Positions 1-5,973 of a stretch of 6,913 nucleotides of DNA are shown one piece after another (the stretch's first letter is position 1; every line of letters starts with the position of its first letter). The notes beneath the pieces were generated by a model. It was not told the origin of the DNA. It ran no database searches and was given only the letters and a program-made list of their open reading frames with translations. This DNA comes from Bacteroidales bacterium. GTDB taxonomy: Bacteria; Bacteroidota; Bacteroidia; Bacteroidales; Muribaculaceae. Made by a program: the position numbers and the translations under genes. The stretch is taken from positions 1 through 6,913 of the forward strand of contig SFJG01000102.1 of the NCBI GenBank assembly GCA_004555955.1, written 5' to 3'.

Positions 1-957
1 AGTAAGAGCAACTCCGCGTGAGTTTTGGTTTGAAAAGAACGTATATGCCAAGTCTATTGATGTGTTTTGAAGAACAAGGACACTAAATTCAAGCAGATTC
101 TTCAATTTATCAACATTTTTGTGTATCCCCAAATGTCGTTGTGCAAATTCATGAATAATAAACTTGTTATAGGCAACATATTCTCTTGACTTTTGAGATG
201 CAAATTTCTCATTCAGTAAGTGTGATTTCACACCGATTTCAGAAAGCAGTAGCGAAAGCGTAACAAGTCGCTGTTGCCCGTCTATAATATCATATTTACC
301 GTCGTGAGAATGCAGGATAATAGTTCCTAAACGATAGGGAGTTGTCGTTTTGTTGGAAATGTGTTCAAACACATCGTCCAAAAGACATCTAACGTTGTTT
401 TCTTCCCAACAATAAATTCTTTGATAGTCAGGAATTGATAATCGCAAACTTAAAATATCACCTAACGTTTTCTCAAAGATATCGACCTTGTCACTTTGCG
501 AAAGACCCTCATTGTTGTACTCAATTATCTGTGTTTCAAGAGACGGAATCTCTGATGATAAATTCTTTATCTTTTCTTCAAAAAGATTTATCATATACAA
601 CATCGTATCCTTCAATTCATCAAAGGTGTTAATCTTTTTACAGTGTTGACACCGATATCCGTAACTCCATTCAGACCAACTTAGTTCATCACTTTGCTGA
701 GTTACATTAATCAATCCATCAATCAAAACGCCGTATTTTGCTTCCCAATCGCCTTCAAAATGCAACTCAACCCTACCGTCCCATCGCCCATCTATTCTAT
801 ATTCAAAATGCACATCATGGTCATAACCGCCAATAAATAATTGTATATATCGACTTGTCTGCCATGACCCGAATGGGCTATAAACAACAATATCCCGTTC
901 CCGGTCTTTGAACTCCTCTAGGAGCATATTTATGCTCCAATCGTTAATGTATAGCAT
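1..957 (-). CDS. DUF262-domain protein (GmrSD/type IV restriction-like), N-terminal part, cut by window edge
   Basis: An open frame of 319 codons runs without a stop to the left edge, so the C-terminus is missing. The DUF262 part starts near residue 165. It shows IPDYQRIYCW (175-184), the LLDDV helix (192-196), YRLGTIIL (208-215), the family hallmark IDGQQRLVTL (225-234) and FFSNQNSRG (307-315). In GmrSD-type proteins this ParB/Srx-like domain binds and hydrolyses nucleotide and is linked to an HNH-type DUF1524 nuclease that attacks modified phage DNA. Whether DUF1524 follows here cannot be seen. Residues 1-160 form an extra N-terminal region I cannot assign: a beta-rich part with VELHFEGDW (63-71), one CxxC pair (C103, C106) and an acidic helix (about 112-133). 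I chose the ATG at 957; Met11 (927) is an alternative. Sampled GC is 24/60 (1-60) and 20/60 (121-180) against 36/60 in parE (1861-1920), suggesting acquisition. It lies 24 bases after the exonuclease on the same strand with no clear promoter of its own. The family call is firm; the defence role is inferred. Confidence 0.88.
   Translation of the reverse strand, partial: MLYINDWSINMLLEEFKDRERDIVVYSPFGSWQTSRYIQLFIGGYDHDVHFEYRIDGRWDGRVELHFEGDWEAKYGVLIDGLINVTQQSDELSWSEWSYGYRCQHCKKINTFDELKDTMLYMINLFEEKIKNLSSEIPSLETQIIEYNNEGLSQSDKVDIFEKTLGDILSLRLSIPDYQRIYCWEENNVRCLLDDVFEHISNKTTTPYRLGTIILHSHDGKYDIIDGQQRLVTLSLLLSEIGVKSHLLNEKFASQKSREYVAYNKFIIHEFAQRHLGIHKNVDKLKNLLEFSVLVLQNTSIDLAYTFFSNQNSRGVALT
921..938. 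repeat. Perfect 8-bp inverted repeat inside the start of the DUF262 gene
   Basis: GGAGCATA and TATGCTCC are exact inverse complements separated by two bases. They cover codons 7-12 of the DUF262 gene and include the alternative start Met11. In the mRNA this could form a stem close to the initiation codon. A short CTCC at 913-916 could compete for the GGAG arm. A palindrome of this length could arise by chance in a window this size, so its function is unproven. Confidence 0.4.
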
Positions 958-981
958 AATTTATTGATTAATATCACAATT

Positions 982-1470
982 TTACAGAATCTTAAGTGCG
1001 ATTGCGGCGCAGGCTAAGGCGTCGGCTAAGGCGTGGTGGTGGTTTACCATAAAGAATCCGCAACGGGCGGCTGCGGCGTCGAGTGTGTTCGACATGCCGC
1101 GCCAGCATCGGCGCGAGGCTATGCAGGTGCAATGGAATTCGTAGTCGGGGTAGTCCATCTCGTAGACGCGAAAGACGGCTTTCAGACAACTCTCGTCGAA
1201 TGCTTTGTTGTGAGCCACTAGGGGTAGTCCCTCAATGAGCGGCTCTATCTGCTTCCATACGTCGGGGAAGGTCGGCGCGTTTTCGGTGTCGGTAGTGCAG
1301 AGTCCGTGCACTTGGCTGCACCGGTACGTGTAATATTCCGGTTCGGGCTTGATGAGCGAGTAGAACTTGTTGGCTATCTCGCCGCCGCGCACTGTCACTA
1401 CGCCAACCGAGCATACTGATGAACGCTCGAAGTTGGCTGTCTCAAAGTCGATTGCCGCAAAGTCTTGCAT
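982..1470 (-). CDS. DEDDh-family 3'-5' exonuclease (DnaQ/epsilon-like)
   Basis: A 162-residue protein consisting of essentially one RNase H-fold exonuclease domain. ExoI is AIDFETA with D8 and E10. ExoII is LVAHNKAFD (84-92) with D92. ExoIII is HHALADA (145-151), where H145 and D150 have the H-x4-D spacing of the DEDDh subclass. These four acidic residues and the histidine bind two metal ions and hydrolyse DNA or RNA from the 3' end. VHGL (54-57) is also typical of the family. There is no polymerase, BRCT or helicase domain, so this is a stand-alone proofreading/repair-type exonuclease rather than part of a polymerase chain; its substrate is unknown. The ATG at 1470 is preceded by a consensus promoter about 23 bases away and starts right before the first catalytic strand, so no upstream start is needed. 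It is transcribed divergently from parE and may read on into the DUF262 gene. Confidence 0.9.
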   Translation of the reverse strand: MQDFAAIDFETANFERSSVCSVGVVTVRGGEIANKFYSLIKPEPEYYTYRCSQVHGLCTTDTENAPTFPDVWKQIEPLIEGLPLVAHNKAFDESCLKAVFRVYEMDYPDYEFHCTCIASRRCWRGMSNTLDAAAARCGFFMVNHHHALADALACAAIALKIL

Positions 1471-1492
1471 ATTCGTTGTGGGTTTTATCTTA

Positions 1493-1523
1493 CAAAGATA
1501 CTAACTCGGCTCTAATTGTCAAA
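1493..1523 (-). promoter_or_regulatory. Bacteroidota-type promoter for the exonuclease gene
   Basis: Read on the minus strand, the -33 box TTTG (1523-1520) is followed by exactly 19 bases and then the -7 box TATCTTTG (1500-1493), a full match to TTTG-N19-TAnnTTTG. Transcription should begin near 1485-1490, leaving a short leader before the ATG at 1470. It lies back to back with the parE promoter. Confidence 0.8.
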
Positions 1524-1542
1524 ATAAAAAATGGTGTGCAAT

Positions 1543-1573
1543 TTTGCGGTTCGTCTAAAAGTTTGTAACTTTG
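1543..1573 (+). promoter_or_regulatory. Bacteroidota-type promoter for the parE-coaD-S41 operon
   Basis: The -33 box TTTG (1543-1546), a 19-base spacer and the -7 box TAACTTTG (1566-1573) match the Bacteroidota housekeeping consensus exactly. The predicted start is near 1578-1582, giving an A-rich leader of about 30 bases with no Shine-Dalgarno sequence, as is usual in this phylum. Only 19 bases separate the two divergent -33 boxes, so a regulator binding between them could affect both directions. Confidence 0.8.
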
Positions 1574-1610
1574 TCAGTTGTGAAAAACTAAACAAACAGG
1601 CTCAAGATAT

Positions 1611-3545
1611 ATGGCAGAAGACAAAAATATAGACAATCGCGAAGACGTGCGCTACGACAGTAACGACATTATGACGCTCGACTGGAACGAGCACGTTCGG
1701 TTGCGGCCGGGTATGTATATCGGCAAACTTGGCGATGGTACTCACGACGATGACGGTATCTATGTGATTCTCAAGGAAGTGCTCGACAACAGTATCGACG
1801 AGTATGCGATGGGCTACGGCAAGCAAATCGACGTGACGATAACCGACGAGGGCGAAGTGACGGTGCGCGACTACGGACGCGGCATTCCGTTGGACAAGGT
1901 GTTCGATGTGTCGTCGAAGATGAACACGAGCGGCAAGTTTGACTCGTCGGCGTTCAAGAAGTCGGTCGGGCTTAACGGAGTGGGCATCAAGGCTACTAAT
2001 GCGCTGTCGTCAGCGTTTGTCATTTCGTCGTTTCGCAACGGCGAGGGCAAGACGGTGAAGTATGAACGCGGCTTTGTGGTAGAGAACGGCGACGTCTATG
2101 CCACCGATGAGCCTAACGGCACGTATGTGCGTTTTCTGCCCGATGCCGACCTCTTTAAGGGCTTTAAGTTTCGCGAAGAGTATGTCGACAGCATGATGCG
2201 CAACTATTCGTTTCTCAACACGGGCTTGACAATCAACTTCAACGGCAAGAAATTTCATTCGCGCCACGGTTTGCTCGACCTCCTGAAAGAGAATATGACC
2301 AACGAGCCGCTCTATCCGATAATCCATTTCGTCGGCACCGATATTGAAGTCGTGATTACCCACGCTTCGCAGTATGGCGAGGAGTTTTACTCGTTTGTCA
2401 ACGGTCAGCACACCACGCAGGGCGGCACGCATCTCTCGGCGTTTCGCGAGGCGGTAGGGCGTACGATTAAGGAGTTTTACAACAAAGGATTCGAATATTC
2501 CGACATCCGCAACGGAATGGTTGCGGCGATAAGCGTGAAGGTAGAGGAGCCGATATTCGAGTCGCAGACAAAGGTAAAATTGGGCTCGCGCGACATGAGT
2601 CCCGGCGGCCCGACGGTGGCGAAATTTATCGGCGATTTCTTGAAAAAAGAGCTCGACAACTATCTGCACATCAACGGCGAAACGGCGGAGATAATGCTTC
2701 GACAAATCCAGGAGTCGGAGAAAGAACGCAAGGAGATTGCCGGAGTGGCAAAGAAAGCCCGCGAGCGTGCCAAGAAGGTGAGCCTTCACAACCGCAAGTT
2801 GCGCGACTGCCGCATTCACTATAACGATGCGAAGGGCGAACGCCGCGACGAGTCGATGATATTCATCACCGAGGGCGACTCGGCGAGCGGCTCTATCACG
2901 AAGATTCGCGACGTCGAAACTCAGGCGGTGTTCTCGCTTCGCGGTAAGCCGCTGAACACGTTCGGCAAGACGCAAAAGGTGGTCTACGAAAACGACGAGT
3001 TCAACCTGCTACAAGCGGCGCTCAATATCGAGGAAGGCATCGACGGGCTGCGCTACAACAAGGTCGTTATCGCAACCGATGCCGACGTCGACGGAATGCA
3101 CATCCGTCTGCTGATGATTACGTTCTTGATACAGTTTTTCCCCGACCTTATCAAGAAAGGTCACGTCTACATACTTCAGACACCGCTCTTCCGCGTGCGC
3201 AACAAAAAGACGTCGCGCCGTAGCGGTCGACGTCGCACCGGCGCCGATGAAGCCGCCGCCGACACTTTCTACTGCTACAACGACGACGAGCGCATTGCCG
3301 CCATCGAACGACTCGGCGCTAATGCCGAAATTACCCGATTCAAAGGTCTCGGCGAAATTTCGCCCGATGAGTTTAAAGACTTCATCGGTCCGAACATACG
3401 CCTCGACCGCGTGCAGTGGCGCAAAGACGACTCGGTGAAGGATATGCTCGAATTTTATATGGGTAAAAACACCATGGAGCGACAACTTTTTATTATTAAC
3501 AACCTCGTTGTTGAAGACGACGGCAACTTGGACATGACGCATTAA
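1611..3545 (+). CDS. parE: DNA topoisomerase IV subunit B (ParE)
   Basis: A 644-residue type IIA topoisomerase ATPase subunit, which with ParC decatenates and relaxes chromosomes using ATP. The GHKL ATPase domain carries E56, N60 and D64 in KEVLDNSIDE, DYGRGIP (87-93) and the lid GLNGVGIKATNALS (120-133). The transducer has QTK (319-321), with K321 as the ATP-contacting lysine. The TOPRIM domain has EGDSASG (421-427; E421) and TDADVDGMHIR (489-499; D490, D492, D494), the metal-binding acidic set. RFKGLGEI (576-583) closes the conserved C-terminal part. The wording RPGMYIGKLGDG, DYGRGIPLDKV and KMNTSGKFDS fits Bacteroidota ParE rather than GyrB, which usually reads RPAMYIG, and coaD follows directly. 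Odd point: a basic and then acidic low-complexity stretch at about 534-550 interrupts the region between TPLFRVRNKK and the next conserved strand. Length is otherwise normal and all catalytic residues are present. The start follows a consensus promoter with a short A-rich leader. Confidence 0.93.
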   Translation: MAEDKNIDNREDVRYDSNDIMTLDWNEHVRLRPGMYIGKLGDGTHDDDGIYVILKEVLDNSIDEYAMGYGKQIDVTITDEGEVTVRDYGRGIPLDKVFDVSSKMNTSGKFDSSAFKKSVGLNGVGIKATNALSSAFVISSFRNGEGKTVKYERGFVVENGDVYATDEPNGTYVRFLPDADLFKGFKFREEYVDSMMRNYSFLNTGLTINFNGKKFHSRHGLLDLLKENMTNEPLYPIIHFVGTDIEVVITHASQYGEEFYSFVNGQHTTQGGTHLSAFREAVGRTIKEFYNKGFEYSDIRNGMVAAISVKVEEPIFESQTKVKLGSRDMSPGGPTVAKFIGDFLKKELDNYLHINGETAEIMLRQIQESEKERKEIAGVAKKARERAKKVSLHNRKLRDCRIHYNDAKGERRDESMIFITEGDSASGSITKIRDVETQAVFSLRGKPLNTFGKTQKVVYENDEFNLLQAALNIEEGIDGLRYNKVVIATDADVDGMHIRLLMITFLIQFFPDLIKKGHVYILQTPLFRVRNKKTSRRSGRRRTGADEAAADTFYCYNDDERIAAIERLGANAEITRFKGLGEISPDEFKDFIGPNIRLDRVQWRKDDSVKDMLEFYMGKNTMERQLFIINNLVVEDDGNLDMTH

Positions 3546-3551
3546 CAACAG

Positions 3552-4013
3552 ATGAAGATAGCAATATTTCCCGGCACATTCGATCCGTTTACGCTCGGTC
3601 ATTACTCAATTGTGGAGCGCGCTTTGCCGCTGTTTGACCGCATCGTCATCGCCGTGGGTGTCAACAACCAGAAGCGCACGCTCTTCAGCGTCGACGAGCG
3701 CCTCGACTGCATCCGCTCGCTCTACTGCGGCAACGACCGCGTTGAAGTTATTGCCTACAGCGAGTTGACGGTCGACACCGCTCGCAGTTGCGGCGCGCAA
3801 TTCATCGTTCGCGGGGTGCGGATGATTCAAGATTTTGAATACGAAAAGAATCTGGCGGTGGTCAACCGTGAACTTTCGGGCATTGAAACCGTTTTTCTAT
3901 ATACGTTACCCGAATTGGGGCACGTCAGCTCGTCGATTGTTCGCGAGCTAATCAGTTACGGCAAAGACGTAACCGACATGCTGCCTCGTGGGATGGTTTT
4001 GCCTAAACGATAA
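3552..4013 (+). CDS. coaD: Phosphopantetheine adenylyltransferase
   Basis: A 153-residue cytoplasmic enzyme for the penultimate step of coenzyme A synthesis: 4'-phosphopantetheine plus ATP gives dephospho-CoA plus pyrophosphate. It has the full nucleotidyltransferase layout. GTFDPFTLGH (8-17) includes the T/HxGH signature with H17; K41 occupies the position of the substrate-binding lysine. RGVRMIQDFEYE (87-98) supplies the arginines, and VSSSIVRE (125-132) is the C-terminal ISSSxxR-type motif that binds the nucleotide. Length matches the family (about 150-165). The gene starts 6 bases after the parE stop with no promoter between, so it is co-transcribed and probably translationally coupled. 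Nothing is unusual. The functional link to its neighbours looks like shared housekeeping expression rather than a pathway. Confidence 0.96.
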   Translation: MKIAIFPGTFDPFTLGHYSIVERALPLFDRIVIAVGVNNQKRTLFSVDERLDCIRSLYCGNDRVEVIAYSELTVDTARSCGAQFIVRGVRMIQDFEYEKNLAVVNRELSGIETVFLYTLPELGHVSSSIVRELISYGKDVTDMLPRGMVLPKR

Positions 4014-4023
4014 ACTACAGAAA

Positions 4024-5658
4024 ATGAACAAGAAAGGAATTCTTTTGGCTGTTGCCGCATTCGTGGCGGTGACGATATTTGCACAGACGCAACAATCGGA
4101 ATCGACAGCCCGACAAGAAAAGTCGAATAAAAACGAGCGTGCGTGGACGTCAATCACTCCGCGACAAAAGCTCGTAGGCGCCGAGAGTACGATAGCGAAA
4201 TACTATGTCGACAGCGTCGATGAGAACAAAATCGTAGAAAGCGCCATCCGTAGCATGCTTGAAACGCTCGACCCGCATTCGTCGTATTCCGACATCGAAG
4301 AAACCAAAGAACTCACCGAGCCTCTCGACGGCAACTTCAGCGGCGTCGGCATTGAGTTTAGCATCCGTCGCGACACCCTTGTGGTGATGCAGACCATTTC
4401 CGGCGGACCGTCGGAGAAGGTGGGCATTCGCGCAGGCGACCGCATTGTGGCTGTCAACGACACATCGATTGTCGGAGTGAAACTGACAAATTCTGACGTG
4501 CGCAAGCTTTTGCGCGGACCGAAAGGCTCTATTGTCGAGGTCGAAATTTTGCGTCGCGGCGAGTCACAGCCATTGAATTTCGTTGTCAAACGCGACGACA
4601 TACCTATCCACAGCATCGATGCCGCTTATATGGTTGACGCGCAAACCGGATACATCCGCTTGAGTCGCTTCTCGCGCACATCGCACGATGAGTTTATCGA
4701 CGCCGTAAAGCGCCTGAAAAGTCAGGGTATGAAGCAACTTATGTTCGACCTCACCGGCAACGGCGGTGGATATCTCGACGTGGCAGGACTTCTCGCCGAC
4801 GAATTCCTTCAACGCAACCAACTCATTGTCTACACGAAGGGCCGTCAACAGCCGCAGCGCGACATCGCTGCTACCGGCGACGGTAGCCTGAAGAACCTCA
4901 AGGTGGTGGTTATGGTCAACGAATTTTCGGCTTCAGCGAGCGAAATCGTCAGCGGCGCCCTCCAAGATTGGGACCGTGCGCTCATCGTGGGACGTCGAAC
5001 GTTCGGTAAAGGTCTCGTGCAGATGCCCATCCCATTCCCCGACGGCTCAATGATTCGTCTAACCATTGCGCGCTACTATACTCCTTCGGGACGTTGCATA
5101 CAGAAGCCTTACAAACTCGGCGAAGGCGATAAATATAGCCACGACCTCGAAAATCGCTACCAAGGCGGCGAACTCTATCACGCCGACAGCGTTCGCCTCG
5201 ACAGCACTCTCGTCTATAAGACGCTCCGCCTCGGCAGAACAGTTTACGGCGGCGGTGGCATTATGCCCGACCGTTTCGTGCCGCTCGACACTATGGCTTA
5301 TTCGAAGTATTTCAATCGCCTCGTAGCAAAGTCGGTCATCGAAAACTACACCTATAACTACACGGACGCTCACCGCGACCGAATCAAGGCTGACTATACC
5401 GACGCTGCCGACTTCGTGGCACGTTTTGCCGTTACCGACAATATGTTGCAGACGATTCTCGACAATGCTGCGGCTGCCAAAATCGAATTCAACGAGCCGG
5501 AATATCTTCGCTGCCGTAAGTTGGTTGCCGACGTGGTGAAAGCCGGAATCGGGCGCAATATTTTCGGCTACGACACCTATTATATGGTTATGAATCCATC
5601 TAACCCGATTTTCAAAGAAGCCTACTCGGCGATAAATTCCGCGGAGAGCGACCTATAG
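4024..5658 (+). CDS. Exported S41 C-terminal processing peptidase (CtpA/Prc-like)
   Basis: A 544-residue serine protease of the tail-specific protease family, which cleaves proteins near their C-termini in the periplasm. The N-terminus MNKK followed by a hydrophobic stretch to FA|QTQ (about 1-20) looks like a Sec signal peptide with cleavage after A20; there is no lipobox cysteine. TLDPHSSY (81-88) is the typical S41 lead-in. A PDZ domain (about 96-180) contains GVGIEF and AGDRIVAVND. In the catalytic core, NEFSASASEI (299-308) gives nucleophile S304, and TFGKGLVQ (326-333) gives general-base K329 and Q333, with the Ser-Lys spacing of 25 seen in CtpB. YYTPSGRCIQKPY (351-363) is also conserved. 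The C-terminal third (about 425-544) is a helical extension common in Bacteroidota homologues. I chose the start at 4024, 10 bases after coaD: the in-frame ATG at 3988 would overlap coaD and bury the signal peptide. Substrates are unknown. Confidence 0.93.
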   Translation: MNKKGILLAVAAFVAVTIFAQTQQSESTARQEKSNKNERAWTSITPRQKLVGAESTIAKYYVDSVDENKIVESAIRSMLETLDPHSSYSDIEETKELTEPLDGNFSGVGIEFSIRRDTLVVMQTISGGPSEKVGIRAGDRIVAVNDTSIVGVKLTNSDVRKLLRGPKGSIVEVEILRRGESQPLNFVVKRDDIPIHSIDAAYMVDAQTGYIRLSRFSRTSHDEFIDAVKRLKSQGMKQLMFDLTGNGGGYLDVAGLLADEFLQRNQLIVYTKGRQQPQRDIAATGDGSLKNLKVVVMVNEFSASASEIVSGALQDWDRALIVGRRTFGKGLVQMPIPFPDGSMIRLTIARYYTPSGRCIQKPYKLGEGDKYSHDLENRYQGGELYHADSVRLDSTLVYKTLRLGRTVYGGGGIMPDRFVPLDTMAYSKYFNRLVAKSVIENYTYNYTDAHRDRIKADYTDAADFVARFAVTDNMLQTILDNAAAAKIEFNEPEYLRCRKLVADVVKAGIGRNIFGYDTYYMVMNPSNPIFKEAYSAINSAESDL

Positions 5659-5701
5659 CGACCGTTTCGCGTCCGCTCACAGAATCAGCTCGCCGAGTCC
5701 T

Positions 5702-5743
5702 CTACTTTACAAAACCGGCATAAATGCCAAAAATGTAAAATAG
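5702..5743. repeat. Palindrome copy 1
   Basis: The left arm is CTACTTTACA, one base different from the consensus, so one outer pair is lost; the right arm and inner stem are intact. It lies 43 bases after the protease stop. A run of seven T follows at 5752-5758, eight bases beyond the stem, so weak terminator activity for the upstream operon is conceivable. Confidence 0.9.
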
Positions 5744-5776
5744 AATTTGCCTTTTTTTGAGGAAGTCACCATCTTT

Positions 5777-5818
5777 CTATTTTACAAAACCGGCATAAAT
5801 GCCAGAAATGTAAAGTAG
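5777..5818. repeat. Palindrome copy 2
   Basis: The left arm is the consensus CTATTTTACA. The right half differs at two places: an A-to-G after the inner stem, and the arm TGTAAAGTAG. The G in this arm would pair with the variant C in the left arm of copy 1, which bears on how the array grew. Confidence 0.9.
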
Positions 5819-5850
5819 GATGTGCTTTTTTCGAGGAAATTACCATCTTT

Positions 5851-5892
5851 CTATTTTACAAAACCGGCATAAATGCCAAAAATGTAAAATAG
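5851..5892. repeat. Palindrome copy 3 (consensus)
   Basis: Both 10-bp outer arms and the 5-bp inner stem are perfect. This copy lies immediately upstream of the -33 box of the ATPase promoter, so a protein bound here would sit next to RNA polymerase. Confidence 0.92.
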
Positions 5893-5894
5893 AA

Positions 5895-5925
5895 TTTGCT
5901 TTTTTCGAAGAATTCACTACCTTTG
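5895..5925 (+). promoter_or_regulatory. Bacteroidota-type promoter of the ATPase gene, in the last linker
   Basis: The -33 box TTTG (5895-5898), a 19-base spacer and the -7 box TACCTTTG (5918-5925) match the phylum consensus exactly. The predicted start is near 5930. The other two linkers read CATCTTTC where this one has TACCTTTG, losing both the conserved first T and the final G, so they should be weak or inactive. The promoter sits between palindromes 3 and 4, and its last base is also the first base of palindrome 4. Confidence 0.8.
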
Positions 5926-5966
5926 TTCTTTACAAAACCGGCATAAATGCCAAAAATGTAAAATAG
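5925..5966. repeat. Palindrome copy 4, over the ATPase transcription start and leader
   Basis: The right arm and inner stem are consensus. The left arm has changed to GTTCTTTACA, whose first base completes the -7 box of the ATPase promoter. The predicted transcript starts inside the left arm, so the RNA keeps only about five outer pairs plus the inner stem. It ends seven bases before the ATPase ATG, a position that suits an operator or a leader hairpin controlling translation. Confidence 0.88.
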
Positions 5967-5973
5967 AAACGTT

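Larger units (their letters stand above)
5702..5966. repeat. Tandem array of four 42-bp palindromes with related linkers
   Basis: The 315-base gap between the protease and the ATPase gene holds four copies of a 42-bp imperfect palindrome, starting at 5702, 5777, 5851 and 5925 (period 75, 74, 74). Each has 10-bp outer arms CTATTTTACA / TGTAAAATAG and a 5-bp inner stem GGCAT / ATGCC on the same centre, separated by A-rich non-pairing bases (15 of 21 symmetric positions pair). The three linkers (33, 32 and 32 bases) are also related to each other, about 25-27 identical of 32, ending in CTTT. The array begins and ends with a palindrome. The period is close to seven helical turns, so all copies face the same side of the DNA. 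Bases 5659-5701 before it show no recognisable feature. Possible roles are operator, RNA structure or dispersed repeat; function is unknown. Confidence 0.95.

Noticed and set aside
435..632. Plus-strand open frame of 65 codons
   Set aside because: It lies fully inside the DUF262 gene on the other strand, which is supported by clear motifs.
2010..2975. Long minus-strand open frame (321 codons) inside parE
   Set aside because: An antisense shadow of a GC-rich gene with strong codon bias; the plus-strand product has all ParE motifs and the minus frame has none.
1611..3545. GyrB instead of ParE
   Set aside because: The motif wording (RPGMYIGKLGDG, DYGRGIPLDKV) and the coaD/protease neighbours favour ParE; a tree with both paralogues would settle it.
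3009..3602. Minus-strand open frame (197 codons) over the parE end and coaD start
   Set aside because: It is antisense to two well-supported genes and has no recognisable domain.
3988..4023. Upstream start for the S41 protease at 3988
   Set aside because: It would overlap coaD by 26 bases and put 12 residues before the signal peptide; the ATG at 4024 gives a normal Sec signal.
5702..5966. CRISPR array (42-bp repeats, 32-33 bp spacers)
   Set aside because: The spacing resembles one, but the spacers are related to each other (about 25-27 of 32 identical), the repeats are fully symmetric palindromes, the last linker is a promoter, and no cas gene is visible.
5702..5966. Insertion sequence or transposon end
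   Set aside because: There is no transposase, no target-site duplication and no single pair of terminal repeats; the structure is a regular tandem array.
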